A stretch of 25,335 nt of DNA from Pseudomonadota bacterium. Its GTDB lineage: Bacteria; Pseudomonadota; Alphaproteobacteria; Rhizobiales; Xanthobacteraceae. Shown in pieces: positions 1 through 7,757 of the stretch. Under the pieces are notes generated by a model. That model did no database searches. It had not been told where the DNA came from and was given only the letters and a program-made list of their open reading frames with translations. The stretch covers positions 1-25,335 of the forward strand of contig JAFAGM010000133.1 of the NCBI GenBank assembly GCA_023422775.1. The letters run 5' to 3'. Position 1 is the stretch's first letter, and every line of letters begins with the position of its first letter. A program made the translations under genes and the position numbers.

Positions 1-305
1 CATTCGCTGCCTGCGCCGCTGTAGACGAGCGCTCAGACGAAATCTCCATGAGCCTCCACGAAGACGTCGCTATCAATTTATGAGTGCCATACCTTAACGC
101 CTATGCGCGAAGGCGGGTGATCCAGTATTCCGGAGGCGTCAGCGATTGAGTCGAAAGGCCACGGCTTACTGGATACCCGCCTTCGCGGGTACGACGACTG
201 CTTACTTGGCTCGCGTTCCAACCTAAAAAGTTACCCAATCCATTAACCCGCTGGAAACCATCGTGCGCCACCAATGGGCGTTACCTCTGCCATTTGGGGA
301 TGCCC
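1..305. other. Gene-free left edge
   Basis: No complete gene was found here. A short frame is open from position 3 to a TGA at 81-83 and could be the last 26 codons of a gene outside the window, but its sequence is not recognisable and does not resemble the end of MurD, the usual neighbour of ftsW. The middle is occupied by a palindromic repeat (105-197). Between the repeat and ftsW lies an AT-richer stretch with TTAACC at 243-248, which resembles half of a CtrA site; no convincing -35/-10 pair is visible. Confidence 0.5.
105..197. repeat. RPE-like palindromic repeat, family A copy 1
   Basis: An imperfect long inverted repeat. The outer arms CGCGAAGGCGGGT (106-118) and ACCCGCCTTCGCG (175-187) are perfect 13-bp complements. 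Inside them TCCAGTA (121-127) faces TACTGGA (168-174). The right end runs into GGGTACGACGA. Two more copies lie at 5257-5358 and 21528-21626. Elements of this form, with the core ATCCAGTA...TACTGGAT and CCCGC-TTCGCGGG ends, are scattered between genes in Bradyrhizobium-type genomes (general knowledge). The RNA would fold into a strong hairpin. Confidence 0.8.
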
Positions 306-1457
306 ATGCTCCACCGTGACCAACGCACCCCGTTTTCGGACTGGTGGTGGACCGTGGACAAGCTGCTGCTGCTCGCGATATCGGCGCTGATCCTGGGCGG
401 CGTGATCCTGTCGCTGGCGGCGAGTCCGCCGGTGGCGACCCGGATCGGGCTCGATCCCTTTCATTTCTTCGGCCGGCACGTGCTGTTCCTGCTGCCGTCC
501 TTCATGGTGCTGATCGGGGTGTCGTTCCTGTCGCCCAGGCAGATCCGCCGTCTCGCGCTGCTGGTGTTCGTGGCAAGCATCATCCTGATCGTGGCGACGC
601 TGGTGTTCGGCGCCGAGGTCAAGGGCTCGCGGCGCTGGATCACGCTGCTCGGCGTCAACATCCAGGCGTCCGAATCCGCCAAACCCGCCTTCGTCGTGAT
701 GGCGGCGTGGCTGTTTGCGGAATCGACCAAGCGGCCGGAAATGCCGGCGACCTCGATGGCGATCGTGCTGCTGCTGACGCTGGTGGCGCTGCTGGTGATG
801 GAACCGGATTTCGGTCAGACCATGCTGATCCTGATGGTGTGGGGCGCGCTGTTCTTCATCGCAGGCATGCGGATGATCTGGGTCGCCGGACTTGCCGGCG
901 CAGCCGCTGCCGGATTGTTCGGCGCGTATCTGCTGGTGCCGCACGTCGCGGGCCGCATCAAGCGCTTCATGAACCCGGCTTCCGGCGACACGTTCCAGGT
1001 CGACATGGCGATGGAAGCGTTCTGGAACGGCGGCTGGTTCGGCCTCGGACCGGGCGAGGGCATCGCCAAGCGGAGCCTGCCGGACAGCCATACCGATTTC
1101 GTGTTCGCGGTCGCCGCCGAAGAGTTCGGCATCATCCTCTGCCTGGCGCTGGTCGGGCTGTTCGCCTTCATCGTGATCCGCACGCTGACGCGCGCCTATG
1201 CGAACGAGGATATGTTCGCGCGCTTTGCGGCGTCCGGACTTGCGATCCTGTTCGGCGTGCAGGCTGCGATCAACATGGCGGTCAACCTGCAACTGATCCC
1301 CGCCAAGGGCATGACGCTACCCTTTATATCTTACGGCGGCTCGTCGATCATTTCGCTGGCCTATGGGGTGGGCATGATGCTGGCGCTGACCCGGCAACGC
1401 CCGCGCACCGAGGTGGAATCGATGAATGCGGCCGGCGCGGCGCGCGGTTACGCTTAA
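306..1457 (+). CDS. ftsW: FtsW, septal peptidoglycan glycosyltransferase (SEDS family)
   Basis: A polytopic inner-membrane protein of about 383 residues that polymerises lipid II at the division septum together with its cognate class B PBP (FtsI). It shows the SEDS hallmarks. A long loop carries the signature GLGPGEGIAKRSLPDSHTDF followed by VFAVAAEEFG, and the C-terminal part has AKGMTLPFISYGGSS. About ten hydrophobic segments are visible. In-frame starts exist at 294 (TTG), 300 (ATG) and 306 (ATG). I prefer 306 because GGGGA (296-300) lies 5 nt before it and the protein then begins MLHRDQRTPFSDWWW, as I recall for relatives. In most alphaproteobacteria ftsW is followed directly by murG; here gene X lies between them. 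The upstream neighbour, usually murD, is not visible. Confidence 0.95.
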   Translation: MLHRDQRTPFSDWWWTVDKLLLLAISALILGGVILSLAASPPVATRIGLDPFHFFGRHVLFLLPSFMVLIGVSFLSPRQIRRLALLVFVASIILIVATLVFGAEVKGSRRWITLLGVNIQASESAKPAFVVMAAWLFAESTKRPEMPATSMAIVLLLTLVALLVMEPDFGQTMLILMVWGALFFIAGMRMIWVAGLAGAAAAGLFGAYLLVPHVAGRIKRFMNPASGDTFQVDMAMEAFWNGGWFGLGPGEGIAKRSLPDSHTDFVFAVAAEEFGIILCLALVGLFAFIVIRTLTRAYANEDMFARFAASGLAILFGVQAAINMAVNLQLIPAKGMTLPFISYGGSSIISLAYGVGMMLALTRQRPRTEVESMNAAGAARGYA

Positions 1458-1531
1458 AGTGCGCGCCGTAAAGGTTGCATACAATCTTAAGTAAAATGCT
1501 TTAGAACCCGGATCCAATTCCTGAATGGATT

Positions 1532-1558
1532 TGCCCGCATGCTCAACCTAAGCGGGCA
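1532..1558. other. Hairpin just ahead of gene X
   Basis: TGCCCGC (1532-1538) pairs perfectly with GCGGGCA (1552-1558) across a 13-nt loop. It has no T-run, so it is a poor intrinsic terminator for ftsW. It ends 3 nt before the Shine-Dalgarno of gene X (AAAGGA, 1562-1567), a position where a hairpin can affect translation. No function is shown by the sequence alone. Confidence 0.4.
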
Positions 1559-1573
1559 GGCAAAGGATTGGCA

Positions 1574-4018
1574 ATGGGAACGCATCACATCGGCGGCGAG
1601 TACGGAACCGGAGAGACCAATCGCAGGCTTGTCCGGCTTTTCTGTGTTTGTCTGGGGATACTCTTTTTCGTCTATTTCATTCTGACGTTCCGGATCTGGC
1701 TGGAGCGGGGGACATTCGGCGCCCTCGACTTGTTTCTGATTTCGGTTCGCCTTCTGCTGAGCGGGATCGTGCTTCTGGTCGTCGTCAATCCGCCTTGGCT
1801 CGCGCGCCGGCTGGATCGTCAAATCGACCTGATGGGCAGCCTCTTCGAACAGGCATTTGCAAATTGCGGCACGAAGGAAAAGATCAGATTGATCGTGCTG
1901 GTGACGATGGTCAGCCTGCTCCTCGAACTGGTCATGATCCGCTGGCTGGCGTCCGTCTTCCCGGTGTTTTCGTTCTTCAAGAATTTCACCCTGCTGGCCT
2001 GCTTCCTGGGCCTGGGTGCAGGCTACGCCGTTGCGGACAAACAGCCCTGTGCCCCGGCGCTGGTATTGCCGATGCTTGCGCTGTTTGTCGGCGTCATCAC
2101 GCTGCTTCGCTATGATGTTGACGCAGTGAATGCTTTCTTTGTGGCCAGCCCGATGCACGAACAAGCCGCTGTCGGCGGAGTATGGGACGGCCTAGGCTTG
2201 TCGTTTCTGCTCAAGGACGGTGCGCCGGTCTATGTGCTGTTGGCGATGAGTTTCGTTCTCTGTGCGTGCATCTGTTATCCTGTCGGCCAGCTTTGCGGTA
2301 GATTGCTGCAGAGCACGGATGCATTGAAGGCCTACAGCCTCAATCTGGTTGGCAGCATTCTCGGCGTCGTGGCGTTGTGTGTGATGAGCTTGTTCTGGCT
2401 GCCGCCGGCGGTCTGGTTCACCGTGACAGGCGGCATCCTTCTGGTCTTCGTGCTGTCGAATGATACGCGCTTGCCGGTCGGGGTCGCCAGCTTCTGCCTG
2501 CTGCTCACAGTCCTGTCGTGGCCGGTCCAGCAGGACATCCAGCGGATCTATTCTCCGTATCAGTTGCTCGAGCGCATGTCCAAGTCGGACGGGCGGATGA
2601 ATCTCCTGTCGGGAGGCGCTTACTATCAAAAGGTGTTCGACCTGGCGGAAAGCAATCGCGGACATGAATCCGAGGAAATCCGTTACGTTCGGGCGTATTA
2701 CGAGTTTCCGTTCAACTTCAAGAAGAAGCCGGAGCGCGTCGCCATTGTCGGCGCGGGCAGCGGCAACGACGTGGCGGCGGCACTCCGCATGGGCGCATCA
2801 CATATCGATGCGATCGAAATTGACCCCACCATTGCTTATCTCGGCAAGCAGAATCACCCTGAGCATCCTTATGACGATCCGCGCGTCACGTTGCGCATCA
2901 ATGATGCGCGCAACTTCTTCCGCACGGCGGACCAGAAATACGATCTGATCATCTACGGCGTGCTGGATTCCCACACGGCGCTCAGTCATGCCTCCAACCT
3001 GCGTGTCGATTCCTACGTCTATACGCGAGAGGGAATTGCAGAAGCCTTCAAGCTGCTCAAGCCGGACGGGATCATGTCCGTTGCGTTCGCGCTGCCGAGC
3101 GAATCGCTTGGGTTCAAGCTGTCGCACATTCTCCAGGAGTTGCCGGGCGCTGGAAAACCGCTGGCGGTTCGCGTGCGCTACGACTCTGCCGCCACCACTG
3201 CCTTCATCGCACAGAAGGGCCGGGACGTCGCCATGCCCGACGTCAACGCTTTCGCCGCCATCGGATTCACTGACGTTTCGAAGCATTTCGCGCAGCCCTA
3301 TCCCGAGGCAAACATCCCGACCGATGACTGGCCGTTCTTCTACATGATCGAGCGCACCTATCCGATCAGCTACATGTTTGCACTTGGCATGGTGCTCCTT
3401 CTGAGCCACATGTTCGTGCGCAAGACCATCGGTCTTACGGGCTCGATCGAACGCGGTTACCTGCCGTTCTTCTTTCTCGGCGCCGGTTTCATGCTGGTGG
3501 AGACCAAGGCCATCACCGAATTGGGACTGCATCTTGGAGGCACTTGGTTTGTCGTCGCCGCGACTATTATTCTGGTTCTGGTGATGGCGTTCCTGGCCAA
3601 TCTGATGGTGCAGGGAAAGGTCGTTCAGCGGGCGGGCCTTGCCTATGTCGGGCTCATGGCCAGCTTGCTCGTTGGATGTTTCTATGCCCGTAACCATGGC
3701 CTGGTCACCTTGGGTTCGCCTCAGGCGGACATGGCGGCAAGCTGTGTGCTGCTCACCCTTCCATTGTTCTTTTCGGGCATTGTCTTTTCGACCTTGATCG
3801 GAAGGGCCGATGTCAACATCTCCACCGCTCTTGCCTACAATCTGATGGGGGCTCTGTTTGGCGGGTTGATGGAATACAACTCGATGTATTTCGGATTCTC
3901 GTTCCTGTACCTGTTGGCGATGGCCTTCTATTTCCTCGCATGGGTGTTTTCCTGGGATACGGCCGCGGTATGGACGCGGCGGAGGCGGGGCATTCTTGCG
4001 CAGGGTTCGGTACCTTGA
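1574..4018 (+). CDS. Polytopic membrane protein with spermidine-synthase-like methyltransferase-fold domain (gene X)
   Basis: An 814-residue protein in three parts. Residues 1 to about 325 hold about nine hydrophobic segments. A soluble Rossmann-type SAM-binding domain covers about 380-590, and six or seven further hydrophobic segments reach the C-terminus. In the soluble domain the glycine loop GAGSGND (about 393-399), the acidic strand end AIEIDP (about 414), INDARNFF and YDLIIYGVLDSHT follow the order of motifs in spermidine synthase-like aminopropyltransferases. The membrane motifs FLGLGAGY and LGAGFMLVETKAI are ones I associate with bacterial 'spermine/spermidine synthase domain' membrane proteins. 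The substrate is unknown, and polyamine synthesis is not demonstrated. ATG 1574 is chosen because AAAGGA lies 6 nt upstream; an in-frame TTG at 1568 overlaps that site. TACAAT at 1480-1485 resembles a -10, with no good -35. The gene looks less GC-rich than its neighbours (more TTG, TTT and GTT codons), which suggests separate acquisition. Confidence 0.8.
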   Translation: MGTHHIGGEYGTGETNRRLVRLFCVCLGILFFVYFILTFRIWLERGTFGALDLFLISVRLLLSGIVLLVVVNPPWLARRLDRQIDLMGSLFEQAFANCGTKEKIRLIVLVTMVSLLLELVMIRWLASVFPVFSFFKNFTLLACFLGLGAGYAVADKQPCAPALVLPMLALFVGVITLLRYDVDAVNAFFVASPMHEQAAVGGVWDGLGLSFLLKDGAPVYVLLAMSFVLCACICYPVGQLCGRLLQSTDALKAYSLNLVGSILGVVALCVMSLFWLPPAVWFTVTGGILLVFVLSNDTRLPVGVASFCLLLTVLSWPVQQDIQRIYSPYQLLERMSKSDGRMNLLSGGAYYQKVFDLAESNRGHESEEIRYVRAYYEFPFNFKKKPERVAIVGAGSGNDVAAALRMGASHIDAIEIDPTIAYLGKQNHPEHPYDDPRVTLRINDARNFFRTADQKYDLIIYGVLDSHTALSHASNLRVDSYVYTREGIAEAFKLLKPDGIMSVAFALPSESLGFKLSHILQELPGAGKPLAVRVRYDSAATTAFIAQKGRDVAMPDVNAFAAIGFTDVSKHFAQPYPEANIPTDDWPFFYMIERTYPISYMFALGMVLLLSHMFVRKTIGLTGSIERGYLPFFFLGAGFMLVETKAITELGLHLGGTWFVVAATIILVLVMAFLANLMVQGKVVQRAGLAYVGLMASLLVGCFYARNHGLVTLGSPQADMAASCVLLTLPLFFSGIVFSTLIGRADVNISTALAYNLMGALFGGLMEYNSMYFGFSFLYLLAMAFYFLAWVFSWDTAAVWTRRRRGILAQGSVP

Positions 4019-4047
4019 GAAAAGCCATCACAGCGTAATTTCGTCTC

Positions 4048-4075
4048 AACGCCCCGATCGAGAGGTCGGGGCGTT
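4048..4075. terminator. Hairpin after gene X (possible terminator)
   Basis: AACGCCCCGA (4048-4057) and TCGGGGCGTT (4066-4075) form a perfect 10-bp stem with an 8-nt loop, 30 bp after the gene X stop. There is no U-tract, so intrinsic termination is uncertain. A second, weaker hairpin follows at once: CGTTCGT (4079-4085) with ACGAACG (4098-4104). If the pair terminates transcription, murG needs a promoter within the remaining few dozen bases or depends on read-through. Confidence 0.5.
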
Positions 4076-4128
4076 CGACGTTCGTAACGCCTTGATGACG
4101 AACGCCGCGCCGTCGGCTATTTGAGGGC

Positions 4129-5232
4129 ATGGACAGGAACCAGCCTCTCATTCTGTTGGCCGCGGGTGGCACCGGCGGCCATTTGTTTCCCGCCGAGGCG
4201 CTAGGCGTCGAACTCATCAGGCGCGGGTTGCGGGTGCGGCTCGCCACCGATGCCCGCGCGCTGCGCTACAGCGGTCTCTTCACCGGCGACAATATCGACG
4301 TGGTGCCGAGCGAGACCGTGCGCGGCCGGTCGCTGATGTCGCTGGCGCGTACCGTCTACATGCTGGGTTACGGCACGCTGGTTGCTGCCAGACTGATCCG
4401 GCGGCTGAAGCCGGCCGCCGTGGTCGGCTTCGGCGGTTATCCGACGCTGCCGCCGCTGTTCGCAGCAAGGCTGCTCGGCGTGCCCGGTATCATTCACGAC
4501 GCCAACGCCGTGCTCGGCCGCGCCAACCGCTTTCTCTCCAGGCGCGTCAACGCGATTGCCACCTCGCTGCCGGGCGTACTCGATCGCGATCCCGATCTCG
4601 CGGGCAAGACGACCACCGTCGGCACGCCGATGCGCCCGGCCGTTCTCGCTGCCGCCGCGATGCCATATTCATCTCCCGAACCGAACGGCCCGCTGCGTCT
4701 GCTGGTGATCGGCGGCAGCCAGGGCGCGCGGGTGATGAGCGACATCCTGCCCGGCGCGATCCAGGGGCTTGAGCCTGTCTTGTGGAGCCGGCTGATCCTA
4801 ACGCAGCAGGTGCGCAAGGAGGACATGGGGCGGGTGCGCGCGATCTATGACCGCATGAAGATCAACGCCGAACTCGCGCCGTTCTTCAGCGACCTGCCGG
4901 CGCGGCTGGCGTCCAGCCATCTGGTGATCTCGCGTTCCGGCGCCGGCACGGTAGCGGAACTTGCCGCGATCGGCCGGCCCTCGATCCTGGTGCCGTTGCC
5001 CGGTGCGATCGATCAGGACCAGTTCGCCAACGCCGGCGTGCTGTCCCAGGTGGACGGCGCCTTGCGGATTCCGCAGGCCGAATTCACGCCCGCAAGGCTC
5101 GCCGCCGAAATTTCGGGCTTCGCCGCCGAGCCCGCCCGGCTGACCGCGATGGCAGCCGCGGCCCGCAGGGTGGGCCGGCTGGATGCGGCCGAACGGCTGG
5201 CCGATCTGGTGATGAAAGTGGCCGGAATCTAG
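4129..5232 (+). CDS. murG: MurG, lipid II-forming GlcNAc transferase
   Basis: UDP-GlcNAc:lipid I N-acetylglucosaminyltransferase, a GT-B enzyme on the cytoplasmic face of the inner membrane that converts lipid I to lipid II. Its 367 residues match the family length. It has the N-terminal glycine loop GGTGGH (13-18), the second loop GGSQGARVMSD, and the donor-sugar motif SRSGAGTVAELAAIGRPSIL followed by PLPGAIDQDQFANA. GAGG (4123-4126) precedes the ATG with a short spacing. The gene belongs to the murG-murC-murB-ddl run. A small palindrome GGGCAAAATTGCCC (5241-5254) and a family A repeat follow its stop, so the gap to murC is wider than usual for this cluster. Confidence 0.97.
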   Translation: MDRNQPLILLAAGGTGGHLFPAEALGVELIRRGLRVRLATDARALRYSGLFTGDNIDVVPSETVRGRSLMSLARTVYMLGYGTLVAARLIRRLKPAAVVGFGGYPTLPPLFAARLLGVPGIIHDANAVLGRANRFLSRRVNAIATSLPGVLDRDPDLAGKTTTVGTPMRPAVLAAAAMPYSSPEPNGPLRLLVIGGSQGARVMSDILPGAIQGLEPVLWSRLILTQQVRKEDMGRVRAIYDRMKINAELAPFFSDLPARLASSHLVISRSGAGTVAELAAIGRPSILVPLPGAIDQDQFANAGVLSQVDGALRIPQAEFTPARLAAEISGFAAEPARLTAMAAAARRVGRLDAAERLADLVMKVAGI

Positions 5233-5256
5233 GCCGCCGCGGGCAAAATTGCCCTT

Positions 5257-5358
5257 GTCATGCCCCGCGAAAGCGGGGCATCCAGTATGCCGCGGCGCCT
5301 GATTTGAGCCTCGGCTCCGCGGAATACTGGATCATCCGCTTTCGCGGATGATGACGAC
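5257..5358. repeat. RPE-like palindromic repeat, family A copy 2
   Basis: CGCGAAAGCGG (5266-5276) is the perfect complement of CCGCTTTCGCG (5336-5346), and CCAGTAT (5282-5288) faces ATACTGG (5324-5330). The ends read GTCATGCCCC and GATGATGACGAC, matching the layout of the copies at 105 and 21528. It fills most of the murG-murC gap and stops directly before the murC Shine-Dalgarno AGGGA (5359-5363). Confidence 0.85.
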
Positions 5359-5370
5359 AGGGATCGCTTC

Positions 5371-6774
5371 ATGAGACTGCCGCGCGAGATCGGACCCATT
5401 CATTTCGTAGGCATCGGCGGCATCGGCATGAGCGGCATTGCCGAGGTGCTGTGCAATCTCGGCTATACCGTGCAAGGCTCGGATGCGTCCGAAAGCGGCA
5501 ATGTCGCGCGGCTGCGCGAAAAAGGCATCACGGTGTCGATCGGCCACAAGGCCGAGAATGTCGACGGCGCCGATGTCGTCGTGGTCTCGACCGCGATCAA
5601 GCGCGACAATCCGGAATTGATGGCGGCGCGGGCGCAGCGCATTCCGGTGGTACGCCGCGCCGAAATGCTGGCCGAACTGATGCGGCTGAAGAGCTGCGTC
5701 GCGATCGCGGGCACCCACGGCAAGACCACCACCACCTCGATGGTCGCGGCCCTGCTGGACGGCGGCAATCTCGACCCGACCGTGATCAATGGCGGTATCA
5801 TCAACGCCTACGGCACCAACGCGCGGCTGGGGGCGGGGGACTGGATGGTGGTCGAAGCCGACGAAAGCGACGGCACGTTCCTGAAACTACCGACGGACGT
5901 GGCCATCGTCACCAATGTCGACCCCGAGCATCTCGACCACTTCAGGACCTTCGAGGCGGTGCAGGACGCGTTCCGGAATTTTGTCGAGAACGTCCCGTTC
6001 TACGGTTTCGCGGTGATGTGCATCGATCATCCGGTCGTGCAGAGCATCGTCGGCAGGATCGAGGACCGCCGCATCATCACCTATGGCGAAAACCCGCAGG
6101 CCGATGCGAGGCTGGTCGACCTGACGCCGACCGGTGGCGGCTCGAAATTCAAGGTCGTGTTCCGCAACCGCAAGACCGGCGCTACCCACGAGATTTCGGA
6201 CATCATGCTGCCGATGCCGGGACGGCACAACGCGTCGAATGCCACGGCGGCGATTGCGGTGGCGCATGAACTCGGGATTCCCGACGAGGCGATCCGCAAG
6301 GCCATTGCGGGCTTTGGCGGCGTCAAGCGGCGCTTCACCCGGACCGGCGAATGGAACGGCATCACCGTGATCGACGATTACGGCCATCACCCGGTCGAGA
6401 TCGCCGCCGTCCTTAAAGCGGCGCGCGAATCGACCGACGGCAAGATCATTGCCGTGGTGCAGCCGCATCGCTTCACCCGGCTGCAGTCCCTGTTCGAGGA
6501 ATTCTGTACGTGTTTCAACGATGCCGACGCGGTTGTTGTCGCGGAAGTTTATCCGGCGGGCGAGGCGCCGATCGAGGGGATCGACCGCGACCATTTCGTG
6601 CTCGGCCTGCGCGCGCACGGCCATCGCGAGGTGATCCCGCTGGAAGGCCCGGCGGCTCTTGCCGGGGTCGTGCGCGGCGTCGCGGCCAAAGGCGATCTCG
6701 TCGTCTGCCTGGGGGCCGGCAACATCACGCAATGGGCCTACGCCCTGCCGGGCGAATTGAAGGCGCTGGGGTGA
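5371..6774 (+). CDS. murC: MurC, UDP-MurNAc:L-alanine ligase
   Basis: A cytoplasmic ATP-dependent ligase that adds L-Ala to UDP-MurNAc, the first step of the stem peptide. The protein has 467 residues, normal for MurC. The N-terminal UDP-binding loop GIGGIGMSGIAEVL is followed by the Mur-ligase P-loop GTHGKTTTTSM (from residue 114), then EADESDGTFLKL, the ATP-binding GRHNASNATAAIA and the C-terminal DDYGHHPVEIAAVL, all in the expected order. The ATG is preceded by AGGGA with 7-nt spacing. The stop is 48 bp from the start of murB, so the two are probably cotranscribed. Confidence 0.97.
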   Translation: MRLPREIGPIHFVGIGGIGMSGIAEVLCNLGYTVQGSDASESGNVARLREKGITVSIGHKAENVDGADVVVVSTAIKRDNPELMAARAQRIPVVRRAEMLAELMRLKSCVAIAGTHGKTTTTSMVAALLDGGNLDPTVINGGIINAYGTNARLGAGDWMVVEADESDGTFLKLPTDVAIVTNVDPEHLDHFRTFEAVQDAFRNFVENVPFYGFAVMCIDHPVVQSIVGRIEDRRIITYGENPQADARLVDLTPTGGGSKFKVVFRNRKTGATHEISDIMLPMPGRHNASNATAAIAVAHELGIPDEAIRKAIAGFGGVKRRFTRTGEWNGITVIDDYGHHPVEIAAVLKAARESTDGKIIAVVQPHRFTRLQSLFEEFCTCFNDADAVVVAEVYPAGEAPIEGIDRDHFVLGLRAHGHREVIPLEGPAALAGVVRGVAAKGDLVVCLGAGNITQWAYALPGELKALG

Positions 6775-6822
6775 TGGGGGCACCATCTCCAAGCCCGGCC
6801 ATGACGAGTTGAGAGAGCTTTC

Positions 6823-7743
6823 GTGACCTTCCCCGATATCACCTCCGAACTGAAGGCCGCCATGCCGCAACTGCGGGGGCGGTTGCTGGCGAACCAGTCG
6901 CTGGCGGAGCTGACGTGGTTTCGCGTCGGCGGCCCGGCGCAGGTGCTGTTTACGCCGGCGGATCAGGATGATCTCGCCTATTTCCTCAAGCATCTTGCAA
7001 AGGAGTTGCCGGTTTACGTCGTCGGCGTCGGCTCCAATCTGATCGTGCGCGATGGTGGCATCGCGGGCGTGGTGATCCGGCTGTCGCCGCGGGCGTTTGG
7101 CGATATCTCCGTCTCGGGCGACGTCGTCAGCGCCGGCACGGCCGCGCTCGACAAGCGCGTCGCCGAGACCGCGGCCGCCGCAAATATCGGCGGCTTGGAG
7201 TTCTTCTTCGGCATTCCCGGCACCATCGGCGGCGCGTTGCGGATGAATGCCGGCGCCAATGGCAGCGAGACCGGGGACGTCCTGATCGAGGCCACTGGCA
7301 TCGGCCGGGACGGCACCGAGCATGTCTTTGGCAATGCCGACATGAAGTTCGTCTATCGCAACAGCGGCGTCGATCCTTCCGTCATCTTCACCTCCGCGCG
7401 CTTTCGCGGCACCAGCACTGACCCAGAGGCGATTCGCGCGCGGATGAACGAGGTACAGACCCACCGCGAGACCGCCCAGCCGATTCGCGAAAAGACCGGC
7501 GGCTCGACCTTCAAAAACCCGCCCGGCAACAGCGCCTGGAAACTGATCGACGCCGCCGGCTGCCGCGGCCTGCGCGTCGGCGGCGCCCAGGTTTCGGAAA
7601 TGCACTGCAATTTCCTCATCAACACCGGTAACGCCACCGGCCATGATATTGAAACGCTGGGCGAAACCGTGCGCGAGCGGGTTAAGGCGAATTCTGGAAT
7701 CGAGCTACACTGGGAAATCAAGCGGATCGGGATTCCGGGTTAA
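6823..7743 (+). CDS. murB: MurB, UDP-N-acetylenolpyruvoylglucosamine reductase
   Basis: A FAD-dependent, NADPH-using cytoplasmic reductase that turns UDP-GlcNAc-enolpyruvate into UDP-MurNAc. The 306-residue protein has the FAD-binding motif GSNLIVRDGG (70-79), the segment FFFGIPGTIGGALRMNAGA, and REKTGGSTFKNP, in which Ser228 is the expected proton donor. HCNFLINTGNATGHDIETL follows near the C-terminus. The GSTFKNP form and overall length suggest the shorter, type II-like class of MurB. The start is GTG, with the purine-rich GAGAGAG (6811-6817) upstream. It lies 14 bp before ddl. Confidence 0.96.
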   Translation: MTFPDITSELKAAMPQLRGRLLANQSLAELTWFRVGGPAQVLFTPADQDDLAYFLKHLAKELPVYVVGVGSNLIVRDGGIAGVVIRLSPRAFGDISVSGDVVSAGTAALDKRVAETAAAANIGGLEFFFGIPGTIGGALRMNAGANGSETGDVLIEATGIGRDGTEHVFGNADMKFVYRNSGVDPSVIFTSARFRGTSTDPEAIRARMNEVQTHRETAQPIREKTGGSTFKNPPGNSAWKLIDAAGCRGLRVGGAQVSEMHCNFLINTGNATGHDIETLGETVRERVKANSGIELHWEIKRIGIPG

Positions 7744-7757
7744 GAGGTAGCAGGCTG

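Noticed and set aside
3..83. Possible C-terminal fragment of an upstream gene in frame 3
   Set aside because: Twenty-six codons without recognisable similarity are too little to call a gene; it is mentioned only in the left-edge entry.
241..250. CtrA-like half site TTAACC ahead of ftsW
   Set aside because: The nearest partner (TTAC) is spaced by 8 rather than 7 and is not TTAA.
6775..6822. Possible degenerate half of a palindromic repeat between murC and murB (AAGCCCGGCCATGACGAG)
   Set aside because: It has no second arm or ATCCAGTA core, and a short GC-rich match could be chance.
5887..7644. 585-codon open frame on the - strand antisense to murC and murB
   Set aside because: It is a GC-rich shadow of genes with clear Mur motifs. 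Its translation is rich in Arg, His, Ala and Asp with no domain.
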